DNA of 38,916 bases, taken from positions 1 through 38,916 of the forward strand of contig CANREH010000019.1 of the NCBI GenBank assembly GCA_947629585.1, given 5' to 3'. Below are positions 24,217-30,374 of the stretch, piece after piece; position 1 is the stretch's first letter, and each line of letters begins with the position of its first letter. Both the position numbers and the translations under genes were made by a program. The DNA comes from an uncultured Lachnospiraceae bacterium (GTDB lineage: Bacteria > Bacillota > Clostridia > Lachnospirales > Lachnospiraceae). Under the pieces are notes generated by a model. That model ran no database searches, was not told where the DNA came from, and was given only the letters and a program-made list of their open reading frames with translations.

Positions 24217-25504
24217 TTTTGTCAATAGTTTTGCGACACTTTTTTTCATTTTTTTATTATTTATTAATTTAAACTAATCATAAATAAAGATTAAGATACA
24301 ATAGCATACTTAAAATTTTAATTATTTAATAATAATATATTAAGAAATAGAAGTTTTAGGAACAGTGTTGTTTGGATTAATATAGATCTAAGAATACTAA
24401 TTTTTATGCTAATGCTAATTTTTGTAATTCTTCTTCAAATAGTTCTGTAGAAGTCTTATAGTCAAATATCCCTCTTGGATAATTGTTTATCCATTCCTCT
24501 ATATAAGCTATTTCCTCATCTGTCTTGTTATCAAAATTTTCCCCTTTTGGTATATGCCTGCGGATAAGCCTGTTATTATTTTCATTCGTGCCACGTTCCC
24601 AACTGCTGTATGGATGGCAGTAAAATACAAAGGTTCGTTTCTCTTCTGCTTTCCGTACAGATTTCTCCATGCCTTCATAGTCTGCAAACTCCACGCCATT
24701 ATCTACCGTAATGCTGCGGAATACCTTATAAAACATATCTCCCCATTTTCTTTCCAGCCTGTCCAATGCCTCCACCACGGATGCCGCCGTCTGGTCTTTC
24801 AGCTTGATAATAATCTCATCCCTTGTTTTTCTCTCCGTCAGCACAAGCATACAGGACTTTGTTACTCCACGTTTCCCTTTTACCGTATCCATTTCCCAAT
24901 GACCGAATATTTCCCGATCCTTTGCCTCTTCCGGCCTGTTTTCTATGCTTTCCCCGGCACTTGCCCTTTTCTGCACTTTCACCTTTTTATTATGCCTCTT
25001 CTTTTTGCTCTTAACAGGCAGATCCTTATTTGTCAGCTTTAAAAAAATGCCATTATCTATATACCTATACAATGTCCTTACGCTGATTGTTGTTTTAAAC
25101 TTCCTTCCCTCTTTAGCAATATCTGCCAATGCCGCTTCCGGGCTAAACTTATCATTCACTATTTTATTTTCTATATATTTCGCCAATTCTATATCGTTTC
25201 CTATTTTTAATGACCTGCCTTTTCCTTCCTGGGCATAATCATGCGCCTTTTGCCCCAAATCGCTGCTGTACCTTTCTTCCTCTGTGAGATCAGATAAAGT
25301 ATGTATATATTTCCCACGGTCATACTCTCTATATATCGTACTTCTGTGCAATCCCAGATAGTCAGCAATTTCTCTCTTGGAATGTCCGCTATTCAGCATA
25401 GTTTCCATCCTTATCCTATCATCCCTTGTCATGTGTCTTCCTTTTCTCATTCCCCTGTTCCTTTCAATCCATGTTTTAAAATTGTCTAATAACTATTGAC
25501 AATA
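24217..25504 (-). mobile_element. IS30-family insertion sequence
   Basis: About 1.29 kb with one transposase gene. Imperfect inverted ends of ~27 bp share TGTCAATAGTT (24220-24230; reverse at 25491-25501) and further matches inwards. The AT-rich 24231-24403 between the end and the transposase stop holds no gene. Both ends appear present, so the element may be active; the exact boundaries and target duplication are not resolved. Confidence 0.8.
24404..25450 (-). CDS. IS30-family transposase
   Basis: The 348-residue protein has an N-terminal helix-turn-helix (MLNSGHSKREIADYLGLHRS TIYRE region) and an RNase-H-like integrase core with the DDE residues in HWEMDTVKG, ITVDNGVEF and SSWERGTNENNN. 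It catalyses cut-and-paste or copy-out movement of the element whose inverted ends flank it. Frame is intact and length is normal for IS30. Start at ATG 25450 (weak AGGGGA just upstream); ATG 25432 after AAGGAAG is also possible. Confidence 0.93.
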   Translation of the reverse strand: MRKGRHMTRDDRIRMETMLNSGHSKREIADYLGLHRSTIYREYDRGKYIHTLSDLTEEERYSSDLGQKAHDYAQEGKGRSLKIGNDIELAKYIENKIVNDKFSPEAALADIAKEGRKFKTTISVRTLYRYIDNGIFLKLTNKDLPVKSKKKRHNKKVKVQKRASAGESIENRPEEAKDREIFGHWEMDTVKGKRGVTKSCMLVLTERKTRDEIIIKLKDQTAASVVEALDRLERKWGDMFYKVFRSITVDNGVEFADYEGMEKSVRKAEEKRTFVFYCHPYSSWERGTNENNNRLIRRHIPKGENFDNKTDEEIAYIEEWINNYPRGIFDYKTSTELFEEELQKLALA

Positions 25505-25523
25505 CCCCCCCCCGGTGTATAGT
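25496..25523 (+). promoter_or_regulatory. Hybrid promoter: IS30 end -35 plus chromosomal -10, C9 spacer
   Basis: TTGACA (25496-25501) belongs to the IS30 inverted end; TATAGT (25518-25523) lies outside. The 16-nt spacer contains nine C (25505-25513), so small changes in tract length would change promoter geometry. It faces the SWIM gene. Confidence 0.6.
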
Positions 25524-25573
25524 CGTGATGTGACATATTTTGTCTTTAACTACACTTTGAAGGGGGTTTTTGT

Positions 25574-25963
25574 ATGAATTTTGGAAACTGGGAAGAAAAT
25601 GTTCATACCGATTATGAACAAATCAAACGCATTGCATTTTCTCAACGTATTACTTCTGAAAATGTCACTGTGGACACCCAAAAGGAAACGGCTGTCATAA
25701 CAGGACGTGATGGCACTTATGATGTATCACTTAATCACTGCACCTGCTATGATTTTGATAGCCGTCAGCTTCCTTGTAAACACATTTACAGACTTGCTTC
25801 CGATCTTGGCTTGCTCGAAATGCCAAAACCAAGCAGGAAAGCGGCAAAAGAATTTAAAGATCATGTACAGGATGACGTTGACCACTACAAAGAACTTTAC
25901 TTTAATGGTGCAATCTCTATTGAAAAGTTTAACAAGATCGTCAATGCTTTGCTTTCCAAATAG
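25574..25963 (+). CDS. Small SWIM zinc-finger protein
   Basis: ATG 25574 follows GAAGGGGG by 8 nt. In 129 residues there is one SWIM motif, CTCYDFDSRQLPCKHIYRLA (CxCx(n)CxH), which binds zinc and mediates DNA or protein contact in SWI2/SNF2 and other proteins. The N-terminus (NWEENVHTDYEQIKRIAFSQ) is unrecognised and the C-terminus is a charged helix. It is a stand-alone domain with no enzyme partner nearby. It is transcribed away from the adjacent IS30 element and has its own terminator 27 nt after the stop. Role unknown. Confidence 0.75.
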   Translation: MNFGNWEENVHTDYEQIKRIAFSQRITSENVTVDTQKETAVITGRDGTYDVSLNHCTCYDFDSRQLPCKHIYRLASDLGLLEMPKPSRKAAKEFKDHVQDDVDHYKELYFNGAISIEKFNKIVNALLSK

Positions 25964-25989
25964 ATTATTGCTTTCATTTTATTTCTTTG

Positions 25990-26025
25990 CATCTCCGAAA
26001 ACATTCCCGGTGTTTTTCGGGGATG
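25990..26025 (+). terminator. Terminator of the SWIM gene
   Basis: CATCTCCGAAAACA pairs with TGTTTTTCGGGGATG (one bulge, wobble), followed by TTTCAATATC. No gene is seen from 25964 to 26209. Confidence 0.7.
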
Positions 26026-26148
26026 TTTCAATATCAAAAACCTGATCTTTATTTTCTCTTGAATGCAAAAGCTGTCTTCCCTTTATTGATTTTCTTTTTC
26101 TGGTATTGCCCTTGATTTTTTCTTTTTATCCTGCTATTATATAAACAG

Positions 26149-26194
26149 CACATGAGGGCGGCCAGCAGGATTGTTTAGGTATCCGCCCCCTGTG
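26149..26194 (-). terminator. Hairpin downstream of the 41-codon gene
   Basis: CACATGAGGGCGG (26149-26161) pairs with CCGCCCCCTGTG (26183-26194) with a small internal loop; a weak T-run (TGTTTATA) follows on the minus strand. Confidence 0.45.
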
Positions 26195-26209
26195 TAAGCC
26201 TCTATCTAA

Positions 26210-26335
26210 CTATTCTTTTATCAATTCTGTTAAGTATTCAATCAATTCCTCTTTTGGCGTATCGTTTCTAATAAGCGCTATTATCATTTTTATAATTCCT
26301 CTAAATTGGTTATTTGTCAATTCGTTTTCCTCCAT
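26210..26335 (-). CDS. Small phage protein, 41 residues
   Basis: Not among the long frames. ATG 26335 follows GGAAAGGAG by 6 nt, and a consensus promoter with operator lies 40 nt upstream. The product (MEENELTNNQFRGIIKMIIA, then ALIRNDTPKEELIEYLTELIKE) is a short acidic helical protein; stop at 26210-26212. Promoter, RBS and codon content argue that it is real. Small proteins beginning 'LTNNQFRGIIKM' are, as I recall, common in Clostridial prophages, function unknown. Confidence 0.7.
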   Translation of the reverse strand: MEENELTNNQFRGIIKMIIALIRNDTPKEELIEYLTELIKE

Positions 26336-26374
26336 GCTTAACTCCTTTCCTGCCATTCCCTTGTTACAGTATAT

Positions 26375-26403
26375 ATTATATACTTATTTAAGTATAATGT
26401 CAA
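26375..26403 (-). promoter_or_regulatory. Consensus promoter with operator palindrome 1
   Basis: Minus strand TTGACA (26398-26403), 17-nt spacer, TATAAT (26375-26380), a perfect sigma-70 consensus. The spacer and -10 are covered by the palindrome TATACTT-ATTT-AAGTATA (26379-26396, plus strand), matching the promoter at 26729-26757. Confidence 0.8.
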
Positions 26404-26450
26404 TAGTTTTTAGCAAATTATTAAAATAATTATACATTTCTGTTTCCATG

Positions 26451-26669
26451 TTAATTTATTGCCTCCCCCCTCTCCCTCTTTATTTTTTCTTCAACTGCGG
26501 CAATTATCATCTGGTTCCGGCTCTTATATCCTAATTCCTTTGCTATCTCCGCCCACTCTGCTGCCTTTCCTTTTGGTATGGAAGTAATCTGGAAAGAATC
26601 ATAATTATCCCTGTTCCATTTGTTTTTCGCTCTTGTTGCGGCTGTCCCGCCTTTCTTTTTTTCTGCCAT
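26451..26669 (-). CDS. Small ribbon-helix-helix-like DNA-binding protein
   Basis: ATG 26669 is chosen: AGGAGG lies 8 nt upstream, whereas a TTG at 26675 is too close to it. The 72 residues have a basic N-terminus, then a likely beta strand (DSFQITSIP) followed by two helices (AAEWAEIAKELG, SRNQMIIAAVEEKIKRE), the order and spacing of Arc/MetJ-type ribbon-helix-helix repressors. These bind DNA as dimers of dimers. Its promoter carries operator palindrome 2, and the neighbour gene carries palindrome 1, so this protein is a candidate autorepressor controlling both. Family assignment rests on pattern only. Confidence 0.6.
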   Translation of the reverse strand: MAEKKKGGTAATRAKNKWNRDNYDSFQITSIPKGKAAEWAEIAKELGYKSRNQMIIAAVEEKIKRERGEAIN

Positions 26670-26728
26670 TTGCAATGCCTCCTGTCTTCTTGCCCGTTTA
26701 TAGTTTCATTTAGAATGATAGCAGGTTT

Positions 26729-26757
26729 TTTATACTTATTCAAGTACATAATTGCAA
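26729..26757 (-). promoter_or_regulatory. Promoter with operator palindrome 2
   Basis: Minus strand TTGCAA (26752-26757), 17-nt spacer, TATAAA (26729-26734). The spacer contains TGTACTT-GAAT-AAGTATA (26731-26748), the same palindrome in the same place as at 26379-26396. Confidence 0.75.
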
Positions 26758-26861
26758 ATTTTTCTATCTTTTTGCAGGAATATTCCGCTAATATTTTCTG
26801 CATTTCTTAAGTTTTTTGTGTCCGAATCGGTCTATATTTTTTGAAATGAAAATCGTCCATA

Positions 26862-26968
26862 AAAAAAGGCTGCCGCACTAAGGAACATATAGGCAAGATA
26901 CAGCATACTTTGCTTCAAAGGCAATACCCTGTCTTATATATTTGATTCTTATTGCTGCAGCCTTTTTT
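26862..26968 (-). terminator. Long structured hairpin, end of the late phage operon
   Basis: 26862-26882 (AAAAAAGGCTGC then GCAcTAAG) pairs with 26948-26968 over 21 positions with two mismatches; inside, ATATA..AAGAtACAG pairs with CTGTcTT..ATATA. On either strand the stem is followed by a T-run. It lies 18 nt beyond the last late gene. Most simply a terminator, but the ~107-nt structure is larger than needed. No gene is seen between 26676 and 26985. Confidence 0.6.
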
Positions 26969-26985
26969 ATAGTTTCGTTTGGCAG

Positions 26986-27204
26986 TTACTTCCTGCCGCC
27001 TTCTTCAATCACAATGTTTTTCACATTCTTTTCTGCCGCTTCTGCTTCCTCTGCCGTTATGGTTCCGACTTTTTCCCCGGCTTCATTATACACATCTACG
27101 CTTCCATCAAGGTTATCTTCCAGCGCCCCGTCCGGGACGTTATTTGTCGCTGCCGCCTTTTTTCCTTTCTGTTCCTCTTTTCCTGTACTGATATAATTTT
27201 CCAC
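26986..27204 (-). CDS. Small acidic phage protein, unknown
   Basis: Follows the amidase gene directly. AGGAG (27214-27218) overlaps the amidase stop; GTG 27204 is 9 nt away and GTG 27213 is in frame but overlaps the RBS, so 27204 is preferred. The 72-residue product is charged and Ala/Glu-rich (TITAEEAEAAEKNVKNIVIEE). I do not recognise the family. Its place after the lysis genes suggests an accessory lysis or moron protein. The late-operon terminator follows. Confidence 0.55.
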   Translation of the reverse strand: MENYISTGKEEQKGKKAAATNNVPDGALEDNLDGSVDVYNEAGEKVGTITAEEAEAAEKNVKNIVIEEGGRK

Positions 27205-27215
27205 AATAACCACTC

Positions 27216-27779
27216 CTATTCTAAAATCTTTATCACTGCCTCTGCAATTACTTTAGCAATGATATCTTTTTTATTTTTATATAGTTTCGTATCGTCCTTA
27301 TCGTCTACAAAGCAGACTTCCACAAGAATGGCCGGGGCAGTTGTATGGTTTAAAAAATATAAGCTCGTTGTTTCTTTGATTCCCCGGTTCGTAAATCCAA
27401 GTTTCTCCATCTTATTGCATATTTTTGTTCCTGCCGCCTTTTTAATCCCAGAGCAGCCTCTCATCCAGACTTCCGTGCCGCCTGTTTTCCCGTCGCCCTT
27501 CCTGTCACTTCTGCCGGAATTGAAATGTATGGAAATGTCCAGATCTACTTTGTGCTGGTTGCATTTCGCAACAATTTTCTGCAGCACATCCGACTGGCTT
27601 GTGCCATTGTTCACAGTGCAGTTATGTACCGTAATCCCGGCGTCCTCCATCCTTTCTTTTATCTTTTTTACCAGATATCTCGCTTCCGTGCTTTCCTTTA
27701 TCAAGCCTACCGCTCCACACGCTGTTTTCCCATCTGGATTATGTCCTGCATGGATATTTACTACCTTATTTTTTCCCAT
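27216..27779 (-). CDS. Phage endolysin, N-acetylmuramoyl-L-alanine amidase (Amidase_3)
   Basis: ATG 27779 is taken as start (AAGGCGGGGATAACA upstream); the longer frame to 27800 has no RBS. The 187 residues match Amidase_3 zinc enzymes: NIHAGH (Zn His), STEARYLVKK (Zn Glu), LDISIHFNSG (Zn His), and the catalytic Glu in LVEVCFVDD. It cuts the bond between N-acetylmuramic acid and L-alanine in peptidoglycan at host lysis. No separate wall-binding domain is seen. The start lies inside the frame-corrected end of the holin gene (overlap 14 nt), giving the usual holin-endolysin cassette. Confidence 0.9.
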   Translation of the reverse strand: MGKNKVVNIHAGHNPDGKTACGAVGLIKESTEARYLVKKIKERMEDAGITVHNCTVNNGTSQSDVLQKIVAKCNQHKVDLDISIHFNSGRSDRKGDGKTGGTEVWMRGCSGIKKAAGTKICNKMEKLGFTNRGIKETTSLYFLNHTTAPAILVEVCFVDDKDDTKLYKNKKDIIAKVIAEAVIKILE

Positions 27780-27833
27780 TGTTATCCCCGCCTTTCTCAT
27801 CTATGTTATGCTTCAATGCCGCAATGGCGTCTG

Positions 27834-28265
27834 TCAGGAATGGCGGTATGCCCTCCACTCCAAGACGTACCGCATTTCCACAATGCTTAAGCACTCATTC
27901 AAAATAAACCATACTGTTATCAGCAGCCCAAAAAAAGTGGATGCCGGCATATCAATCCCCATGCTTCCAGCCACTTTCTCAATCAGGAAATCCACAATGA
28001 CGGCTACGGCAACTACCAGGATATAGCCGAATTTTTTGAGAATCCCCAGCGTCCCCTTTCGACTGCTCCATCCATAATTTCCATCCCCCGGATGCTCGAT
28101 TGCCTCTTTTTTGCTCGCCATCATCCCGGAAATAAAATCAATGACCATGACGGCAATAAAAATAATGAGCGCATAAAACAGGACGCCCATTTTAGCCGTT
28201 ATAAGCGCCGTCAGCGCAGACGCAGCTCCCTGTGTCATATAAATCCTTGCTTTTTCCATTTCCAT
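27834..28265 (-). CDS. Phage holin (holin_4 type) with a frameshifted C-terminus
   Basis: ATG 28265 follows AAAGGTGG by 5 nt; an upstream GTG at 28274 falls in the RBS. The protein has an N-terminal amphipathic helix, a membrane helix (VLFYALIIFIAVMVIDFISG), the family block GWSSRKGTLGILKKFGYIL and two further helices. The frame ends abnormally after NECLSIVE with MRYVLEWRAYRHS. The +1 frame from the A3 run near 27875-27877 continues with the normal family ending VRLGVEGIPPFLTDAIAAL and stops at 27766. One A is missing relative to that reading. Holins time lysis by permeabilising the membrane for the endolysin. Effect of the altered tail is unknown. Confidence 0.75.
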   Translation of the reverse strand: MEMEKARIYMTQGAASALTALITAKMGVLFYALIIFIAVMVIDFISGMMASKKEAIEHPGDGNYGWSSRKGTLGILKKFGYILVVAVAVIVDFLIEKVAGSMGIDMPASTFFGLLITVWFILNECLSIVEMRYVLEWRAYRHS

Positions 28266-28294
28266 ATAAACCACCTTTCCTATCTCTTATTTAA

Positions 28295-29422
28295 TTAATG
28301 ATTCCTATTGTTGATATCCCCTGTCTGCTCTTTCTTTTGCTTTGCATAAACTTCCTGTATATACATTTTGTTCAGGCTCTTCCTTAAACCGTAACTGTTA
28401 AAATGCTTTAGTATGCCGCGGTAGGAAGCTACGCTCCTGTCAAGCGTTTCCCTGTCAATCTCTCCCACCGTATAGGCATGAAACATATACCGCAGCCGCT
28501 TTTTTAATTTCTTTGCAGTTTTCTTCCGCAGCTTTCTATGCGTTGGCCATACCCAGAATCCCACAAACTCAATTCCCATGCTGGTAGGACGTATGCAGGT
28601 TTTCCTGTTTAACTGCAGATTCAGCTTTTCGCCAATAAATGCCGCTATTTTTAATTTGACTTCTTCCAGATACTTTTTATCATGGTGGAGTATGATAATA
28701 TCGTCCATATACCTGATATAAAAATGGATTTTCAGCTTATGCTTGCAATACTGGTCAAGCTCATTCAGGTACAGGTTTGCAAACATCTGTGAAGTCAGGT
28801 TCCCGATAGGCAGCCCCACATCATCAAGCATTTTGTCAAAAGCCACGTCCCCTACATCTGCACCCAGCGGCAAACCAAACTTTGTATCTTCGCAGTCAAT
28901 GATTTTTGCCAGCAGCTCTAAAAGCGGCGGATCATCAATCAGTCGTGCCAGTATTTCTTTCAGCTTTTCATGATCAATTCTGTAAAAGTATTTTGCAATG
29001 TCAAGTTTCAGGTAATAATACCGCTGCGGCTTCCTGTCCGTCTGGCGCAGCCATCTTTGCAAACGGTCTATTGCAGCGTGTGTCCCTTTTCCCTGCCTGC
29101 AGGCATAGCTGTCATATATGAACCGTTTTTCAATTAACGGATTGAGCTGCCTGTATATGGCGTGCTGTGCAACCCTGTCTTTGAAAAGCAACGACATAAT
29201 AAGCCGTTTTTTCGGCTCATACACATAGAAAATATTGTACCTTCCTACTTCATACGTACCCCATATAAATTCATTCTGCAAAATTATCAGGTTATCTTCC
29301 AGACGATCCGTATACTCCATTACGTCCTGTCGGTATCTTTTACATTTTATAGCTGCCTTGTATGCATAAAACAAGTTTTCAAAATCGTATATCTTAGGGA
29401 AAAGCCCTCTGATTTTCTTCAA
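28295..29422 (-). CDS. DGR reverse transcriptase
   Basis: Start is TTG 29422, with AAGGAGGGAGG a few nt upstream; no ATG fits. The 375 residues carry the reverse-transcriptase blocks: RLIMSLLFKDRVAQHAIY, SYACRQGKGTHAAID, LKLDIAKYFYRIDH, GLPIGNLTSQMFANLYLNELD, YIRYMDDIIILHHD (catalytic YMDD), IEFVGFWVW. The IGxxxSQ motif is diagnostic of diversity-generating retroelements. The enzyme copies TR RNA, misincorporating opposite adenines, and with Avd produces cDNA that replaces VR. An insertion before motif 4 (GLPLGADVGDVAFDKML) occurs in some members, as I recall. Frame intact; codes at the far end of the TR-sORF-RT arrangement. Confidence 0.93.
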   Translation of the reverse strand: MKKIRGLFPKIYDFENLFYAYKAAIKCKRYRQDVMEYTDRLEDNLIILQNEFIWGTYEVGRYNIFYVYEPKKRLIMSLLFKDRVAQHAIYRQLNPLIEKRFIYDSYACRQGKGTHAAIDRLQRWLRQTDRKPQRYYYLKLDIAKYFYRIDHEKLKEILARLIDDPPLLELLAKIIDCEDTKFGLPLGADVGDVAFDKMLDDVGLPIGNLTSQMFANLYLNELDQYCKHKLKIHFYIRYMDDIIILHHDKKYLEEVKLKIAAFIGEKLNLQLNRKTCIRPTSMGIEFVGFWVWPTHRKLRKKTAKKLKKRLRYMFHAYTVGEIDRETLDRSVASYRGILKHFNSYGLRKSLNKMYIQEVYAKQKKEQTGDINNRNH

Positions 29423-29442
29423 TGCTTCCTCCCTCCTTGTCT

Positions 29443-29592
29443 TTAAAAAATACGCTGTGCAAATCTACTCTGGTACTGCCATTTCAAACGTGACATATAA
29501 TATTCAGCTTTCCAGCCGACTTTCACCATATCAATGCCGGAAAGATGTTTTATAATCTTCCTGGCGTTGATATGGGTACTAACTGTCTTCAC
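29443..29592 (-). CDS. Possible 49-codon ORF between TR and reverse transcriptase
   Basis: Starts at GTG 29592, preceded by a stop and only a weak purine stretch; ends at TAA 29443-29445, 20 nt before the RT start. The product is basic and helical (HINARKIIKHLSGIDMVKVG, WKAEYYMSRLKWQYQSRFAQ). It could be a DGR accessory protein, or chance coding inside the spacer RNA that DGRs need between TR and RT. A shorter version could start at ATG 29526. Confidence 0.3.
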   Translation of the reverse strand: MKTVSTHINARKIIKHLSGIDMVKVGWKAEYYMSRLKWQYQSRFAQRIF

Positions 29593-29673
29593 AGCAATTC
29601 AATCTTTTTCCTGCGGTTCCCGGTCATGGTTCCCTTTGGAATGGAAAATAACCCCTTTAACCCATACGCACGG

Positions 29674-29697
29674 GCCGGAGGCACTTATGCCTGCGGC
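29674..29697 (-). ncRNA. Stem-loop just downstream of the template repeat
   Basis: GCCGCAGGCA-TAAG-TGCCTCCGGC on the minus strand: 9 of 10 pairs, 4-nt loop, 21 nt after TR. DGR template RNAs need structured spacer sequence 3' of TR for priming; this is a candidate for such an element. Confidence 0.5.
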
Positions 29698-29718
29698 TTT
29701 CTGGCAATAGGGGTGAAG

Positions 29719-29826
29719 CGGAGCGGAAAGCCACGTTGTTGTTGCTGTTAGAACGCGGGTTGTTCAAGTTCAACGCTGCCGGGCCTCCATTGGAAGTGTT
29801 GTTGAAGCTCGAACCCCGGATAGGCA
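29719..29826 (-). repeat. DGR template repeat (TR)
   Basis: 108 bp, same length as VR (30389-30496). The coding strand is rich in AAC/AAT codons at the positions that vary. By hand comparison, 100 positions are identical and 8 differ, every one an adenine in TR (minus strand; plus-strand positions 29743, 29749, 29761, 29764, 29770, 29790, 29791, 29799). TR has 26 adenines here, so 8 of 26 A and 0 of 82 non-A positions are changed. Confidence 0.95.
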
Positions 29827-29884
29827 TGGCAAGTCCTCTATTACGGTTATTTCCCAAATTATGAATAAACGGGTTTTTGCCCGC

Positions 29885-30295
29885 TTATTTTTTGATAGAT
29901 TTATAATAGCCGCCGATCATACGCCCTATTTCATTGATTTTACGGGATATGTTTTCATATTTCTTCAATGACAGACAGGGCTTTTTGCTCCTGGTATATT
30001 GCGGATCAACGGCTAACCTTATCAGGTGGCGCAGCACGTCCACTTCATTATCCAATTCCCCCAGTGTTGTTTTCTTGTAGTGCTTATTTTCCAGCGTCAC
30101 GATAAGCCGCAGGATTGAAAGCATGGTTTCCCGTATATCATCCGCAAGTTTTCTCTGCGCCCGCGGGAACTGTTCAATTTCCGGGTTTGTGTAAAGTATC
30201 AGCTCATACACTTTGTTTTTTGTTTTGAAGTCCTCCGCCGTTGCGTTGTCCCGTACCGGGTCAAGCTCCGGCGGATTTTGTGCTTCTTCTGCCAT
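29885..30295 (-). CDS. avd: DGR accessory variability determinant (Avd)
   Basis: ATG 30295 follows GGACAGGGG. The 136 residues form a four-helix-bundle pattern typical of Avd: KVYELILYTNPEIEQFPRAQ, ADDIRETMLSILRLIVTLEN, VDVLRHLIRLAVDPQY, NEIGRMIGGYYKS. Avd forms a pentameric barrel that binds the reverse transcriptase and template RNA and is essential for mutagenic homing. It lies between the variable gene and TR, the usual order, and looks complete. Confidence 0.9.
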   Translation of the reverse strand: MAEEAQNPPELDPVRDNATAEDFKTKNKVYELILYTNPEIEQFPRAQRKLADDIRETMLSILRLIVTLENKHYKKTTLGELDNEVDVLRHLIRLAVDPQYTRSKKPCLSLKKYENISRKINEIGRMIGGYYKSIKK

Positions 30296-30326
30296 TTTTC
30301 CCCTGTCCTTTTGTTTTCAGATGCAA

Positions 30327-30348
30327 GGGGCTGTCTGCCGCCAGCCCC
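30327..30348 (-). promoter_or_regulatory. Hairpin downstream of VR (candidate DGR target-recognition structure)
   Basis: GGGGCTG (minus, 30348-30342), loop GCGGCAGA, CAGCCCC (30333-30327): a perfect 7-bp stem 41 nt after VR and before avd. DGRs often carry a hairpin or cruciform of this size shortly after VR that is needed for efficient retargeting. It lacks a T-run, so it is not an obvious terminator. Confidence 0.5.
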
Positions 30349-30374
30349 TCAGTTTATCAGTTTTCAGTTTCCAG

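Noticed and set aside
24231-24403. Possible small gene or RNA in the AT-rich tail of the IS
   Set aside because: No start with RBS and no stable hairpin; it is the noncoding end of the IS30 element.
27800-28030. Plus-strand ORFs over the amidase, holin and RT region
   Set aside because: They are complements of well supported minus-strand genes and have no RBS or recognisable product.
28850-28925. Insertion before RT motif 4 as a novel domain
   Set aside because: Similar insertions (GADxGD) occur, to my recollection, in other phage DGR reverse transcriptases, so I do not treat it as new.
29657-29857. ORF of 66 codons with the LPIRG-like lectin ending
   Set aside because: It is the DGR template repeat read in the VR frame. 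It has no RBS and no domain outside the repeat, so it is not listed as a gene.
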